From Camellia lanceoleosa (lineage: Eukaryota; Streptophyta; Magnoliopsida; Ericales; Theaceae): a DNA stretch of 64,000 nucleotides. How positions within the stretch are numbered: the stretch's first letter is position 1; the number at the start of each line of letters is the position of its first letter. The stretch covers positions 82,951,647 to 83,015,646 of the forward strand of contig CM045770.1 of assembly GCA_025200525.1 (NCBI GenBank). Direction: 5' to 3'. Positions 10,911 to 23,000 of the stretch are shown here, piece after piece. The translations under genes and the position numbers were made by a program. The notes under the pieces were generated by a model, which saw only the letters and a program-made list of their open reading frames with translations, was not told the origin of the DNA and ran no database searches.

Positions 10911-11624
10911 GTTGGGCCTTGTTTGGCATCTGAGGCTTCGACCAGCTCTGGGAGGGGACGTAGGAACACCTGACTATGCCCCGGATTTATTTGCTTTAAT
11001 CAGAACTTTCAAGTTTTCTTTATGAATGTAATGAAAAGCAACTTCAATTTTTTATTCAAGAGCAAGAGAACTCTATATTGAAATTAATGAAATTGAAGGT
11101 TATGGGTACTGAAAATTTTTCGTTTGGTCTAAAAATGGTCTAAGTTGTAAAAAGATTAATTTGAGCAAAATCAACTTTTATTAAAACTTTTCAAAACTAT
11201 TTTCGATATGGATCAGAACTGGACACGCTTGAGATCTGTCACTGAGATGCACAACCCTGGATTCTAGTAATTGGAAAGTTGCCCCTAGTCTGAGTAGCAC
11301 TACACTGGAGATAATACCGAGCTCTTGAATGCTGAATAGACAAAGATGACCAAGGCGATCACATGGACAAAGTTGATTGGGGAAGTGTTTATGGCTGGAC
11401 TTCAAGATGAAGTTGCCTACGTATCCCAAAGATGGGAATCAAGCCTTACGTAGTTCGGCTCGAGTTCACTCATGTATTAACCCTCACCTTTTACACTCTA
11501 AGTTTTGCCAAGGCTGTCCTTTGCGGGTTTTCAACCTTGCGAGCTCAGTTTTTATAATTTCAAATTTTCTGTGCTTTAACTTTTGCCTAGGTCACCCTTT
11601 TGGGTTTTCAGCCTAGCGAGCCTC
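10911..11624. other. Spacer between the antisense gene and the end of integrase
   Basis: The first 200 bp form the likely 3' end of the antisense gene. Further on, two similar stretches of about 50 bp (around 11500-11555 and 11575-11620) share a TTTTGCC..GGGTTTTCA..CCT..GCGAG pattern, a local duplication. Nothing coding was seen. The two transcription units converge here. Confidence 0.45.
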
Positions 11625-12850
11625 TCAGGGAAAATATTTCTTCAACTTGTCCATGTTGATCGGTTGGGAGAACTCTAGGCCATCTAGATCCATCAGAACG
11701 ATAACTCCACCCGACCAGATAGACTTGATGATGTAAGGACCGGTCCAATTGGGTCTGAACTTGCCCCTAGGGTCGTGGATGAGAGCTCGGTTGTCTTTGA
11801 GCACCAAATCTATTTCTTTCAAATTCCTGGACTTAACCTTCTTGTTGAAAGCCTTGGCAATTCTGCGTTGATAACCCTGAACATGGTACAGTGCTTTCAG
11901 CCTTCTTTCATCAAACAACATAAGTTGTTCGAACCTGCTCTGCTGCCAATCTGTCTCAGCTATCTGACACTCAGCCAGTACTCGCAATGACGGAACCTTA
12001 ATTTCGATGGGTAGAATGGCCTCCATCCCGTAAACCAATGAATATAGAGTCGCACCAGTAAAAGTTCTAATTGACGTCCGGTAGCCCCACAGAGCAAACG
12101 GCAACTTATCTGGCCAGTCCCGGTAGGTTTCCACCATCTTTTGCAAAATGTGTTTGGTGTTCTTGTTGCCGGCCTCAACTACTCCGTTGGTCTGTAGCCG
12201 ACATGTGGATGACTTATGAAAAGCCAAGTTGTATTTGTCCAACAAGTCGATCACTTCTTTCTTGAAGTGAGAACCATTATCTGAAATGATCTCATTCGGG
12301 ATCCCGTAGCGACAGATGATGTTGTTTCTGATGAACTTTGCAACATGCGAAGCCTTCAACACCGCATAAGATTGGGCCTCAACCCACTTTGTGAAATAGT
12401 CTATCGCGACCAGAATGAACTCATGCCCATTGGATCCCTTCGGAGTGATAGCCCCGATCACATCAATCCCCCAGACTGAAATGGCTATGGCGAAGTCATG
12501 TGGTATAGCTTTGACGGCGGAATGTTCATGCGGTTTGCATGGATATGACATTTGTGGCATCGCCGGACAAAACCAATACAATCCTCCTCTATGGTGGACC
12601 AGTAGTAACCCTATCTAAGGATCTTCCGGGCTAGCATTACCCTGTTCATGTGCGCTCTGCACTCTCCTCCATGAATGGCCTCCATCAGGCGTTTCGATTC
12701 TTCAGCATCAACACACAGTTTATGCATCCCCAGATGACCTCTCTTGTACAGTTTACCCCCGCAGATGATGAACTGAGCAGCCATTTTTCTAATTGCCCTA
12801 TTATCTTTGGCATTTGCGCCTGGTGGATACGCCTCTTTCTCCAAGAAGTT
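11625..12850 (-). pseudogene. Integrase domain of element A
   Basis: The catalytic core and C-terminus (12581-11625) form one open frame of 318 codons. It inserts the cDNA copy into chromosomal DNA. All three catalytic acidic residues are present: D in WGIDVIG (about residue 40), D in ISDNGSHF (101) and E in VEAGNKNTKHIL (136). The N-terminal zinc-binding part lies upstream (12844-12611) with IHGGECRAHMNR and, after an in-frame TAG near 12611, RRCHKCHIHAN. The C-terminal part FRPNWTGPYIIKSI is typical of gypsy integrases. There is no chromodomain, as expected for Tat elements. The core could still fold, but the stop separates it from the zinc domain. Confidence 0.9.
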
Positions 12851-12865
12851 CTAGACATCGTAATA

Positions 12866-13370
12866 TCAAGGGTTCTCATCTTGAACCTCATCTATGGCAG
12901 CAATCAACTCGTAGGCCGGCACAAATTTCTGGTCAACGATGATCGGACGCATCCGGACTCCAAAAGGGATGTCTATCATAGAAGATAGAGTTGCTAGTGA
13001 ATCTGTGAACCTGTTGTTCTTTCTTAGCAGATGAGCGAAGTTCAGCTTCTCAAACCGAGGAATCAACAAGTCCAAGGTCTGGTGGTATATTCTTATCTTT
13101 TTTTCTTTGACTTTCCAATCTCCTTTAGCTTGAGATACAACAAGGTTCGAGTCCCCGATGACGTCCAACCGTTTTGCCCCTAGTTTTAGGGCAGCTTCTA
13201 AACCAGCAATGCATGCCTCATATTCTACTTCGTTGTTCGAGACTTTGAACCGGAGTTTGAATGCTAGAGAGATGCGAGAATTGTCGGGTGCTATCAGCAA
13301 CACCCCTATCCCATACCCGTACTGGTTTGACGCTCCATCAAAGTACATCATCCAAGTTTCGTCTTCGACA
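12866..13370 (-). pseudogene. Second (archaeal-type) RNase H domain of element A
   Basis: Within the open frame 13588-12866 the segment starting WMMYFDGASNQYGYGIGVLL carries the RNase H acidic residues: D in YFDGAS, E in NNEVEYEACIAGLEAAL, D in GDSNLVVSQAKG and D in FTDSLATL. A second RNase H of this type, placed after the normal RT-RNase H, is a feature of the Tat clade. It would help remove the RNA template during reverse transcription. The domain itself is unbroken. Confidence 0.85.
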
Positions 13371-14800
13371 TGCAAAATGGCCTCGTCTGGGAATACGTAC
13401 TCAATTGCTTCATCCCCTTCCATAGGGTGATCAGCTAGGAACTCTGCTACCGCTTTTCCCTTTATTGACTTGCGAGTCACATATTTCAGATCGAATTTGG
13501 AAAGTAGAAACAACCAACGGGCTAGCCTACCTGTAAGTGCCGGTTTCTCGAAGAGATATTTGATGGGATCTAATCTTGAAACCAACATTACAGAGTGAGC
13601 TAACAGGTAGTGCCGCAGCTTCCTGGTAGCCTATACAAAGGCCAAACAAGCCTTCTCCAGCGGAGTGTAGCGGATCTCATAACCCAGCATCTTCTTGCTC
13701 AGATAGTAGATAGCTTTTTCCACTTTGTCCTCAGACTCTTGTGCGAGCATGCAGCCCATTGTAGTTTTAGTCATTGAAAGATACAAAATCAACGGTTTCC
13801 CCAGCTCAGGTGGTGACAACACGGGTGGGTTCTGTAAATATTGCTTAATCTGTTCAAAAGCAGCTTGGCATCGGTCATCCCATTGGAACTTCGTTCCTTT
13901 CTTCAGGAGACCAAAGAGTGGTTCACAAGTCAAGGTTAATTTAGCAATAAACCGTCTTATGAATTGCACTTTACCCAAAAAGCCTCGCACCTCCATTTCA
14001 GTCCTTGGTGGTGGCATTTCTAAGATGGCCTTGATTTTGGAAGGGTCGACTTCGATACCTCTCTGTGTAATCAAGAACCTCAGCATTTTCCCTGCTGTAA
14101 CACTAAACGTATATTTCTGAGGATTCAGCCACAATCAAAATTCCCTGATCCTTTGGAAGAACTTTTGCAAGGCAGTGTAGTGGCCCTCTCTTTCCTTAGA
14201 CTTGACAATCATGTCGTCCACGTACACCTCAACCTCTTTGTGGATCATATTGTGCAATATCGTGGTCCCAGCCCGTTGATATGTAGCCCCAGCATTTTTC
14301 AGCCCAAATGGCATCACCCTATTACAATAGGTCCCCCACGGGGTGGTAAAAACAGTCTTCTCCCGGTCTAGGGTGCCATTACAATCTGGTCGTATCCTGA
14401 AAAGCCATCCATGAATGAAAGCAATGCATGCCCCGCAGTAAAATCCACTAACTCGTCGATATGCGGCAGAGGAAAGTCGTCCTTCGGACTGGCTTTGTTC
14501 AAATCTCTGAAATCCACACATACCCGAATTCTGCCGTCCTTCTTCGATACTGGAACGATGTTGGCCAACCAAGTCGGGTATTCAGATACCAGCAGGAACC
14601 CTGCGTCAATTTGCTTGGTGACCTCTTCTTTGATCTTGATAGCCTAGTTTGGGGGGATCCTTCTGAGCTTCTGTTTAACAGGTCGAGCCTCTGGGTCAAG
14701 AGGGATCCAGTGTTGTACAATCTCAGGATTGATTCCAGGCATGTCTTCGTAGGACCACACGAAAACATCTTTGAAATCTTTTAATAAAGCGACTAAGCGC
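13371..14800 (-). pseudogene. Reverse transcriptase and first RNase H of element A
   Basis: Segments in order: RIRVCVDFRDLNKASPKDDF and FMDGFSGYDQIVMAP (frame 14568-14368), then VMPFGLKNAGATYQRA and the catalytic VEVYVDDMIVKS (frame 14572-14135), then QRGIEVDPSKIKAIL and the RNase H-like part to LEKACLAFV (14134-13631), continuing into 13588. The YVDD metal-binding motif is intact. At least one frameshift separates the first two segments and stops occur near 14135 and 13631, so no full-length enzyme can be made from this copy. Confidence 0.9.
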
Positions 14801-16160
14801 TCGAGCTCCTCTGAAGACAACGTGGACCCGATTTGGACTAACCACGGGTCCTTCTTAGTACCAACATTAATTTGGGTGATTTCATCAACCAGTGGTTTTA
14901 CAAACCTCTCCTGCTCTTGTTATAGCAAATATTTCAAAACCGAAGGAATTTCTTCCTCATCGTTTTCATCAAAGTTTTGAAAGTCTGAATTAATACAATA
15001 AATCAAGGGTACAGAAAAGTAATCAAAGGCCACAACCGCACAATTCTCATTAAGCACTTCATCCAGTCCATCTGATTCTTCTGTTACAACAGACTCAAAA
15101 GAGAAAGAAAAAGACGAGCTAGACAGGACTGTGGCATCCGGGTTGTCACTCCCAAGAATATCGGACTCAGACTCAGACGAGCTGGAACCTGATTCTGACT
15201 CACAAGACTCAGTGGAATCAGATTTCGGCTCACTACCTGAGTCGGTGCTGCTCGATAAGAATCCCTCCTTGTACTACCAGACGAGGGAGGGTGCGATGGA
15301 TGCATCCAAAATGTTTGAAGATAGGCTCGCAGCCGTTTCATTCCCAATCATATACACTGAGAGATCATCCCCTAAGTACTCATGTACGATCGGAGGATCT
15401 GATAGTAGACTAGCCAGTGCTACCCCCATTTCAATCTCGGTGCTCTCAGAATCCACTTCCTTACACTACTCAACCTCAGCTGATGGGTCTGTCTGCTCCT
15501 CGGCAACATCATCCCCGGACAACTGCAAGTCGAAGAAGATCTCAAACCCCGGCAGGCGCCTTTTCTCTACGTTCAACCATGGCTTTAGGAAGCCGCAGAA
15601 TGGAAAGTCTTTCCCCTCCCAGACAAAACGTCCGTTCAGGGTGCCCTGAATAGGCCGATGCATCAAATCAAAATGCCTCCCGGTCTGCTTGGCTCTGGCT
15701 CTTCTGGCCATCTTTTTACCTTTTCTCACCCAGTCCTCTTTGGTGGGCAATAACCCAGGCCAAAGGTATACGGGTTGTGCGGCACTTCGGCCAATACTAC
15801 AATGCCCTTCCGGCCACTTTTTCCTAGTCCCATCCCAGGGATGTGCTGGAGCTTGTTCATGAGGTACACTGACTGTGCGCTGACATACAACCCTTCATCA
15901 ACAGCCAAAATGTTCTGAATGACCCGGGCCTCGGCTAGGGTAAATCTTGACAGGAACACATCCTCTGCACCATGCTCGATTTCTAAAACTGGTGTAGACA
16001 CCTCTAGTGGTGGATGAATCGACGAATTCCCAAAAACTATGGCCACTGCTTTCCCGTGGGGGTATTTCAACATTTGATGTAGAGTAGAAGAGACTGCCTT
16101 CACTTGGTGCTGCCAGAGCCACCCTAGGAGTAGATTAAAGGTTGCGGGAATGCCCAAAAC
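14801..16160 (-). pseudogene. Protease-RT linker of element A with a G-patch-like motif
   Basis: This part of the polyprotein joins protease to RT. Frame 16157-15726 contains FNLLLGWLWQHQVKAVSSTL and a glycine-rich IPGMGLGKSGRKGIVVL..FGLGYCPPK that resembles a G-patch, a motif seen at this place in Ogre/Tat polyproteins. A frameshift near 15750 leads into TKEDWVRKGKKMARRA (15750-15466), followed by an acidic serine-rich stretch (around 15250-15130) and VFVWSYEDMPGINPEIVQHW just before RT. Several stops interrupt it. Function of the linker is unknown. Confidence 0.65.
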
Positions 16161-16490
16161 ATGAAAGTCAATCTCGTGTTATCCTGGACCAACCTTGGTC
16201 TGAATTTGCATAGTCCCCATCACTTCTCTGCTAGTATTGTCATAGGCCTTTATCACCTGGGTAGTTGGCACAAAGTCTGTAGGCTTCAACTCGATTACAT
16301 ATGCTGTCCTCGACGGCCATACGTTAATAGCGGATCCTGTATTGACAAGAACCATTGGTATCCATTTGTCTCTATATTCCACAGAGATGTAGAGAGGTTT
16401 GTTGTGATTTGCGCCCTTAGGCGGCAGTTCCTTGTCAGAAAAGGTCAACGTCGGGGAAGCTCCTCCCGGAAAAACCAACCCTACTAGCTA
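16161..16490 (-). pseudogene. Aspartic protease domain of element A
   Basis: Frame 16478-16179 contains PMVLVNTGSAINVWP followed by QVIKAYDNTSREVMGTMQI, matching the retropepsin of Tat/Ogre elements. The usual active-site core is D-T/N-G-S; here the position before TGSA is N, so the catalytic aspartate appears lost. The enzyme would cut the Gag-Pol precursor. The frame ends in a stop at 16179. Confidence 0.8.
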
Positions 16491-17660
16491 CTCAGGCATG
16501 GTGTCTATTGAGAGTTTGGCCTTGTCCATAGTAGAAAGGATAGCCGGTCGATGTACTCTTGAAGCCATAAGCAGTCCCCAGATAGAGATGTCTGCTTGTA
16601 TATTCTTCAGCTGTTTCAGCACAGCCTTCTCTTCGAGCAACTTTTCTTTCTGCTTCTCCGCCTTCTTGTCCTTTACGGACGCGTCTGGTTGATCTAAGTG
16701 CGGGGGCTTGAAATAACGCCCGCTCCTAGTCATGTGGTCAACTTCGCCATGTACCAGGTATCATCCGACTGGTTATTTCCCTAGTCCTCATCTGTGTGAG
16801 CAAGACATAGATCATCATCTTCCTACCACATACCATCGGCAGCCGACAGACACTTGTCCGGCTCCGTTACAACTATTCTTGTGCCCACAACACCTTCTAT
16901 TCCTATGCTCGCAGCATGCTCTGTCCCCACAGGGGCCTTGGCTTTTCTAACCCTCTCGAAATCTTCGATCCTCTCCTGCTCAAACTGCTTCAGTGCAGCC
17001 TGCTGTTCAATATCTTTTGTTCCCAAACTGCCCGTATTCTGAGCAAAATTCTTTACACCGGTGCTCTCTGGCGATGTACTCTGATCTTTGACTCTTCCAG
17101 CCACTATTGATGTCTCCGTCCTTGACGGACCCTGTTCTAGCTGAGGTTATTCAACAACATCCGGCTGGTCGTCAAGCCACCCAGTAGATTCTACTAACCC
17201 ATCCAAACCAAACCAGTTGATAGTCATGTCCCCTAAGTCTTGCTTTTCAAAAAACTGCAGATTTGCAATGTCTTCTTCCAGATCCGCTAGGCCATCTAGC
17301 CCCTGATTAGGTCCATCCTCTCATACTACACAAATCTCTGCCCCCATTGGCAATTCCGCATTCGGCCTAGCCTGGCCTACTGATGTAATATAACCACTCG
17401 GGTTATATATAAAGCTCTCAGATCCCTCAGGCTCTGACAGATCATTCTCATCTGTTCCCACAGTCGACTCAACTCTATTTTCGATAACCACCATCATCGT
17501 TTCAGGTTGGGATTGGAAGATGTCCAACATGCACAAGTCAGTGCTATTAGGCATGAACACCTCTGGCTTGGGTAGGTGAGAAGGGGTGATATATATACTA
17601 GGGTCGTATGACACAACCCCAGTTTAGATTAGATTGATGCGTTTGGGAGGTGAAGCTTGG
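16491..17660 (-). pseudogene. Gag-protease linker of element A, low-complexity acidic region
   Basis: Three interrupted frames (17614-17321, 17104-16823, 16733-16488) carry no recognised domain. The first is acidic (ESTVGTDENDLSEPEGSES), the second rich in E, K and Q with helical character (QAALKQFEQERIEDFERVRK), the third contains a lysine/glutamate coiled-coil-like run. Long spacers between gag and protease occur in large Tat elements. Stops at 17321, about 17150, 16823 and 16734 break the chain. Confidence 0.55.
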
Positions 17661-19330
17661 TTATGCAGTGAGAGAGGGTTGGTTGTGACATTCGGTTTCT
17701 TCGGAGGCACGATCACCCTGTTATTAATGAGATCCTGAATCTCATGACACAATCTAAAGCACTGGTCGGTGTCATGACCATGCTGTTGGTGAAAGGCGCA
17801 ATATTTGGTTGGGTTATGGGAAGCAGGGAGCTTATCTGGTAGTGGCTATGGCTCCAGGGGCTTCAAGTGCCCTTTCCTGATTAAAACCCCCAGAGCTTTG
17901 GACGGGGGCATGTATAGTGGAGTGAAGGTTCTTTGGCCTCGGGGTGAATACTTGGTTGTTTGTGAGTTACTTTCGGACGCACCGGTGAATGGTGTAGCTG
18001 CAAAGGTTCTCGAAGTGGTGGTGGTGATCATTCCTACATCTGAAGATCTGCCAGCTGCAGCACTGCTTGTGCCTGCATTTGTACTGCGGTTGAATGCCCT
18101 CTTGGGCTGCTCTCTATCTTGGTTAATCAGACCATGTTTCATAGCATCCTCGATCTGCACCCCTAACTCATGTGGATCTGCAAAGGTGGGAAGGGAGAGA
18201 ACAATCATCTTTTGCATAAGCTTTGGCTGGAGGTTGCGCACAACCATCTGAATCTGATCTTTGTCAACGGGCCTGATGGTCATCATCGAGGCTTTGGCCC
18301 TCCACCGGGTCACAAAATTGGAGAAACTCTCCTTAGGCTCCTGCCTAGTTGTCTCGAGATCACGGGTTGTAATCTCAATCTGTGTATTATAGGTGTATTG
18401 AGCTATGAAGGCCTTGGCCATCTCCTCCCAACTCCTCTTGATAGAGTCTTCCAATTTTGCATACCAAATAGCCGCTACACTTGACAGGGTCCGGCCAAAC
18501 AAGGAAAACTTCTGCAATCTGGTGAGGCCCATCAGCCTTAGTATGTCCAAAAACAGCCGCAAATGCACCATAGGATCTCCAGACCCATCGAAACGATCTA
18601 TGTGCGGCATTTTAAACCGGTCTGGCAGCGTCATGGCCGAGTCGGTGTACCCATCCTTAATATCTGGAATGGACTTCACACCCTGAGATTTCTTGAACAG
18701 CTTTTCAAGCTTGCTCACTTTTAACGCTGTGGGGTCCACCTCGAACTCAAAGGGAGAATCCAGCAGGGTAGTCTATACTTTGGATAGCTGGGGTAGAATC
18801 GGGGGCGGAGCCGGCCCTATTGGAACGTCCGTATCATCCTGGACGGGTGCTGTCTCCTCGAGTATGGGAACTCTTGGTGGGGGAGGAACTTGGTGTGAAG
18901 CTGATGCTCCAGTTTGCTGCTGTAGCCTGGCAATTAAGTCTGCCTGTTGGGTCATGACCTCGGCCTGTTGTTTGGCAAATTCTGCTTGACGGGCAACATC
19001 CTGCTGCATGGTTTTCATACTCTCCTGGAGCTAACATATCATCTCCTCTAAGCCTGCCATATTGTGCTGTTCTAGCTGAATACCCGGTATATCTGTCCCT
19101 GTAGTAGAAACTGAGACCTCAGCCTGACTGTTCATTGGTGGGGTAAACCACTGATTTGGCGACCGCTGCACCGATACTCTGCGTCCTCTTGACCTCCGTC
19201 TGGTAACCGGGGGTAAAGAAAGGAACACTGCTTGTCCGTCTATCAGATCCCTAGATCGATTAAGTCTACGACCTCTGACCCAGAGAGCTCGGGGGATATC
19301 TAACTGGTCGGATGCAATGGTGCTAAACTA
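17661..19330 (-). pseudogene. Gag of element A
   Basis: The frame from about 19330 to 17660 is the capsid precursor. It begins with a proline- and glutamine-rich N-terminus (QAEFAKQQAEVMTQQADLIA), then the retrotransposon gag domain (DRFDGSGDPMVHLRLFLDIL..WYAKLEDSIKRSWEEMAKAF..VTRWRAKASMM, in 18739-17846), and a zinc knuckle-like CAFHQQHGHDTDQC just after a TAG at 17846. In-frame TAG codons also occur at 19031 and 18773. The protein would package the element RNA in virus-like particles. No good ATG marks the true start. Confidence 0.85.
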
Positions 19331-19993
19331 CCTTGCAAAAAGATAAATAAAGCAAAATAAGGAAATAATGAACAGAAAAACAGACAGCATAACAGCTTAA
19401 ATAAAGACAACACACAGTTGGCAAACACATGCTAAATGAACTATTCTCAACCACTGATCACTGTTCCCCAAATTATTGCCCCAAAACTGAATCTAATACC
19501 TTTAGATATAACTGATTCTCAAAATACCGATGCCCGCAGACTTGATACTCAGACTTGCAAACTGATACGTGCATTCCTTGTAGAGGCACACTCTAAAAAC
19601 ACATAATCAAGCAAATGAGAGCCAAAACACCCCTATGTTGGGGTAGGGTTTTCCTGTCCTATTTTGTCAGGAGTTAGGGTTTCACTACGCACGCAGCGGT
19701 TTCAAACAACCTATAATCGGGTAGCAACCTGTCTTAGTTTGGAATAGTCACTATGAATTCCGAATATGCACTAGGTCGAATGGTCAAAAAGGGTGCTTTG
19801 TGTTCTGCCGTCGTGGCAGAGCTCAAGAATCGTCACCTTATGGCACGTTTCTCGAAGCGAGCCTCTGGTAAACCGTTCAGGAATAGCATATGGCAAACAC
19901 GGTGTCCTAGGCGCACCAATACAAATGCAATGCAAAGAGACACATAAGTGTAGTCAAAACAAGATATCATGAGTTCGAGTCAAGTTCTCTAAC
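19331..19993 (-). other. 5' leader of element A
   Basis: Sequence between the primer-binding site and gag, without recognisable protein domain. Extra upstream ORFs known from some Ogre elements are not visible here. Confidence 0.6.
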
Positions 19994-20011
19994 TCCCCAA
20001 CAGAGTCGCCA
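19994..20011 (-). other. Primer-binding site of element A (tRNA-Arg type)
   Basis: Five bases after the LTR end the minus strand reads TGGCGACTCTGTTGGGGA. It starts with TGG, complementary to the CCA end of a tRNA, and resembles the tRNA-Arg site reported for Ogre elements. Assignment to arginine is from memory of that family. Confidence 0.75.
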
Positions 20012-20016
20012 GAAAC

Positions 20017-23000
20017 TGTAGACGCGCCCTTGGGCTTCATGCTACAGTTCGGACTCAAATGTCACGGTTCTTAATCTGATCTCGCAAAGTGTAATGCAAG
20101 ACTGATAAATCACCAAAGAGTCCAAATCCGGCTAATCGTTTTGGAAAATTGATTTTTAAGAAAGAAGTGCCAAACATGGACTGCTTTGCCAGATACAGAG
20201 TCGCCACCTAAATATTTTATTTTGGGAGAATTTAGGAAACCCTGACTCGTGCCTAAGGCCACGTGTCCGTCATCACCAAAGTTGCCTTGGCTCGGGAACT
20301 TGGGTACGATTGGGGAAGGTCATTTACGAGCACCCCCGCTCGCCTGATCAAAGATCGGCCTGTATTAAGCATGATATGTCGTTTTTGAAAACACATGCGT
20401 TCTTATTCCGGTTTATTAGCTAGAATTATTATGTGATGCGCACAACACACAAGTATAAACTAGATCAACAAAGCATTGCATATCCGTTTGTTTGAAAACG
20501 GTTTGAGGTTTGCTACTCGCAAGTAAGCTAAAATGTGGATTTCAATGAATTGTTCCAATTCAAGTAATCCAACATTCACCCACAGGCATTCAGGCAATGA
20601 TATCAAATAAGCAATTAGCCTCATGGCAAGCATGCTTTCACAGCAACATTAACACACATGCAGTATGCTAAAGCGTAAACACTTACAGTGTACTCTAAGC
20701 CAAAACAATAGCTAGTTAGTAATCATGCATGATCCTAGCTATGCCAATAATGGCTAATGCAACACAAGCAAAATGCAAATAGAATAGGCTCGGCTAATCT
20801 AAAATGGCATATGAGATACAACAGTTGATATACGTATTCAACTTGGAATTGAAATACAATGCAGTTAGTATGATGCGCCGAGCCCGGTGCATGCAATACA
20901 AATGAATGGATGCACGCATGTGAGCATAAGGTATGCTAAATGAAGTATGCCCTAAAACTAACCACTGAAAGCAGGTAAGTAAAAAGGAGAAAGACGTGGG
21001 GTTGGAAGACATGCATCACAGACACGCACGTTTATTACACAATTGCGCCCTCTCGACGAAGGGATCGAAAGAATAATACAAATCACCTAATTAACTAACT
21101 AACAAGCTAATTAATTATTACATAACCGAATGAATAACTAGTTACAACTAATTATTACAAAACTTAAATAATTAACAAATTAATTAAGCTACCAAAAACA
21201 GTAAAACAGCCTCAGGAAGAGGGACGAATGCATTCTCGTTCGGCTTCGCTTGGAAATCCGTCGCCATGCCTCATGTTGCCTCTGTTTGCATTGCTCTGTA
21301 CTTCTGAAAATTGGGCCAACTTCTGTGACACTGTTGAACCACCTCATGTACACTGTGGGAGGTCATCGACCAAAAGATAAGGCCATCGGCCAAGGGAATG
21401 GTGTCATCGACCACTAATAAGACTCTCGGCCAAGAATAGTTTGCCGATCGGCACTGGATATGGTCGGTCGACCATTTCTTCCTACAGACTGCACCTGTTG
21501 CTACAGCAGAGGATAAACAGAGCATGGCAATGCATTTACACGATAATGTTTGCACCACCACCCTCCCTATCTTGTCATGAGCTCAAGGGAGTATAGTCCT
21601 CGACCCTCAGACCGCCAATCACGCATTTCGATGCATCATGGCCAAAGGAGCCAAGTGTGCAATTTAATGTCAAATGAAATGCACAAAACACATAAAGGGA
21701 CCCAACCTCTATCATGCTCGATCAAGAGGCAAGGGAATGCACACACAATGCTATGCAACCTAAGCATGCAAGCAAGTATGCAAGCAACTAAAGCATGCAA
21801 CAAGTATGCAACAAGATTATGCAATGCAACTAACATGAAATAAGCATACAACCGAAATATGCAAACATGCATAACATGAAACAACATGCCAAGTGAAGCA
21901 AGCATGCAATAACATGCAAGGCAAGCATGCAATAACATGCAAGGCAAGCATGCAACAACATGCAAAGATGGACTTAAACTAAGGTGGACGGCTCTTAAAC
22001 ATGCCCAAATCAGTGGCCAAAGTGCTAAGAAATGATGGACAAAAACACATACAAACATGCACATGTGATGGCCTATCACCTAGTCATAAGAGGGCAACTT
22101 TCAAGAGCACTTAAAAGGGGACAAATATGGACATGTGACATACATTATAAGCTCTGAAATCATGTTAGGAAAGGTGCCAAACCAACCAAACAAAACAAGC
22201 AAATCATGCAAGAAGGCTCAAGGCTTAAGGCTAGCCAAGGGGTTCAAACCAAGGCCATGCAAGACAAGCCCCAAAGGGCCAAGGGGACCTAAAACAGTCC
22301 TAAGGCAGGTCCAAACAAGACTAAAAACAAGCTCGAAACTAGCCAACACAAGCTAGAACACAATGCCAAAAGCATGAGGCATGCAAAGCTACAAAAGGGG
22401 TGTTACACTACATCTATCAAAACCAAACATGGCATGACTTAAACAAATAAAATCAAAGTTATGGCATGTCAAAGTAAGTCTAAAAACCCACTTAAATGGC
22501 ATCCCAAAGACCTAAACATGGAGGCATACACAATGGTCCATTCATGAGGCATAAAACATCAACTCTTTAAAGCATTAAAGAAGTGATAAGTGCGAGTATA
22601 TGAGCATACTATATGGACTGAAATGACATAACAAGTGATGCCAAATCACTAAAATGGCCCAAGTAAAGCATGCTAGTGACTTGGACACTCAAAGCTAACA
22701 AGCTAGATTGCATGGTAGCTATACAAAGCATGGCATATATGGTCAAAACAACTCAAATTAGAGCTTAAGTATGTTACAACAAGGCTAAAAGCTTCATGGA
22801 ATTGAGCCAAAATCATGCTAGAAACATGGCTTAAAGCATGATGCATGTTAAGGCAAATGAAAGGATTGCAAGACAAGTACATGGTGCATGCAAGAAGCCA
22901 TTAAACCAACCTTAGATAGAGGTAAAACATGGCAAAATAACACCAAATACTTGCTGAAATGGAGCTAAAACAAGCTAAGCAAACATGCTACCAATATAAG

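Noticed and set aside
15131..15649. Plus-strand ORF of 172 aa
   Set aside because: Lies opposite the acidic/serine-rich linker of pol of element A and has no domain; shadow of the real frame.
21636..22079. Minus-strand ORF of 147 aa within the 5' LTR of element A
   Set aside because: Falls in GCATGCAA-rich repeat sequence of the LTR; not conserved in LTRs B and C.
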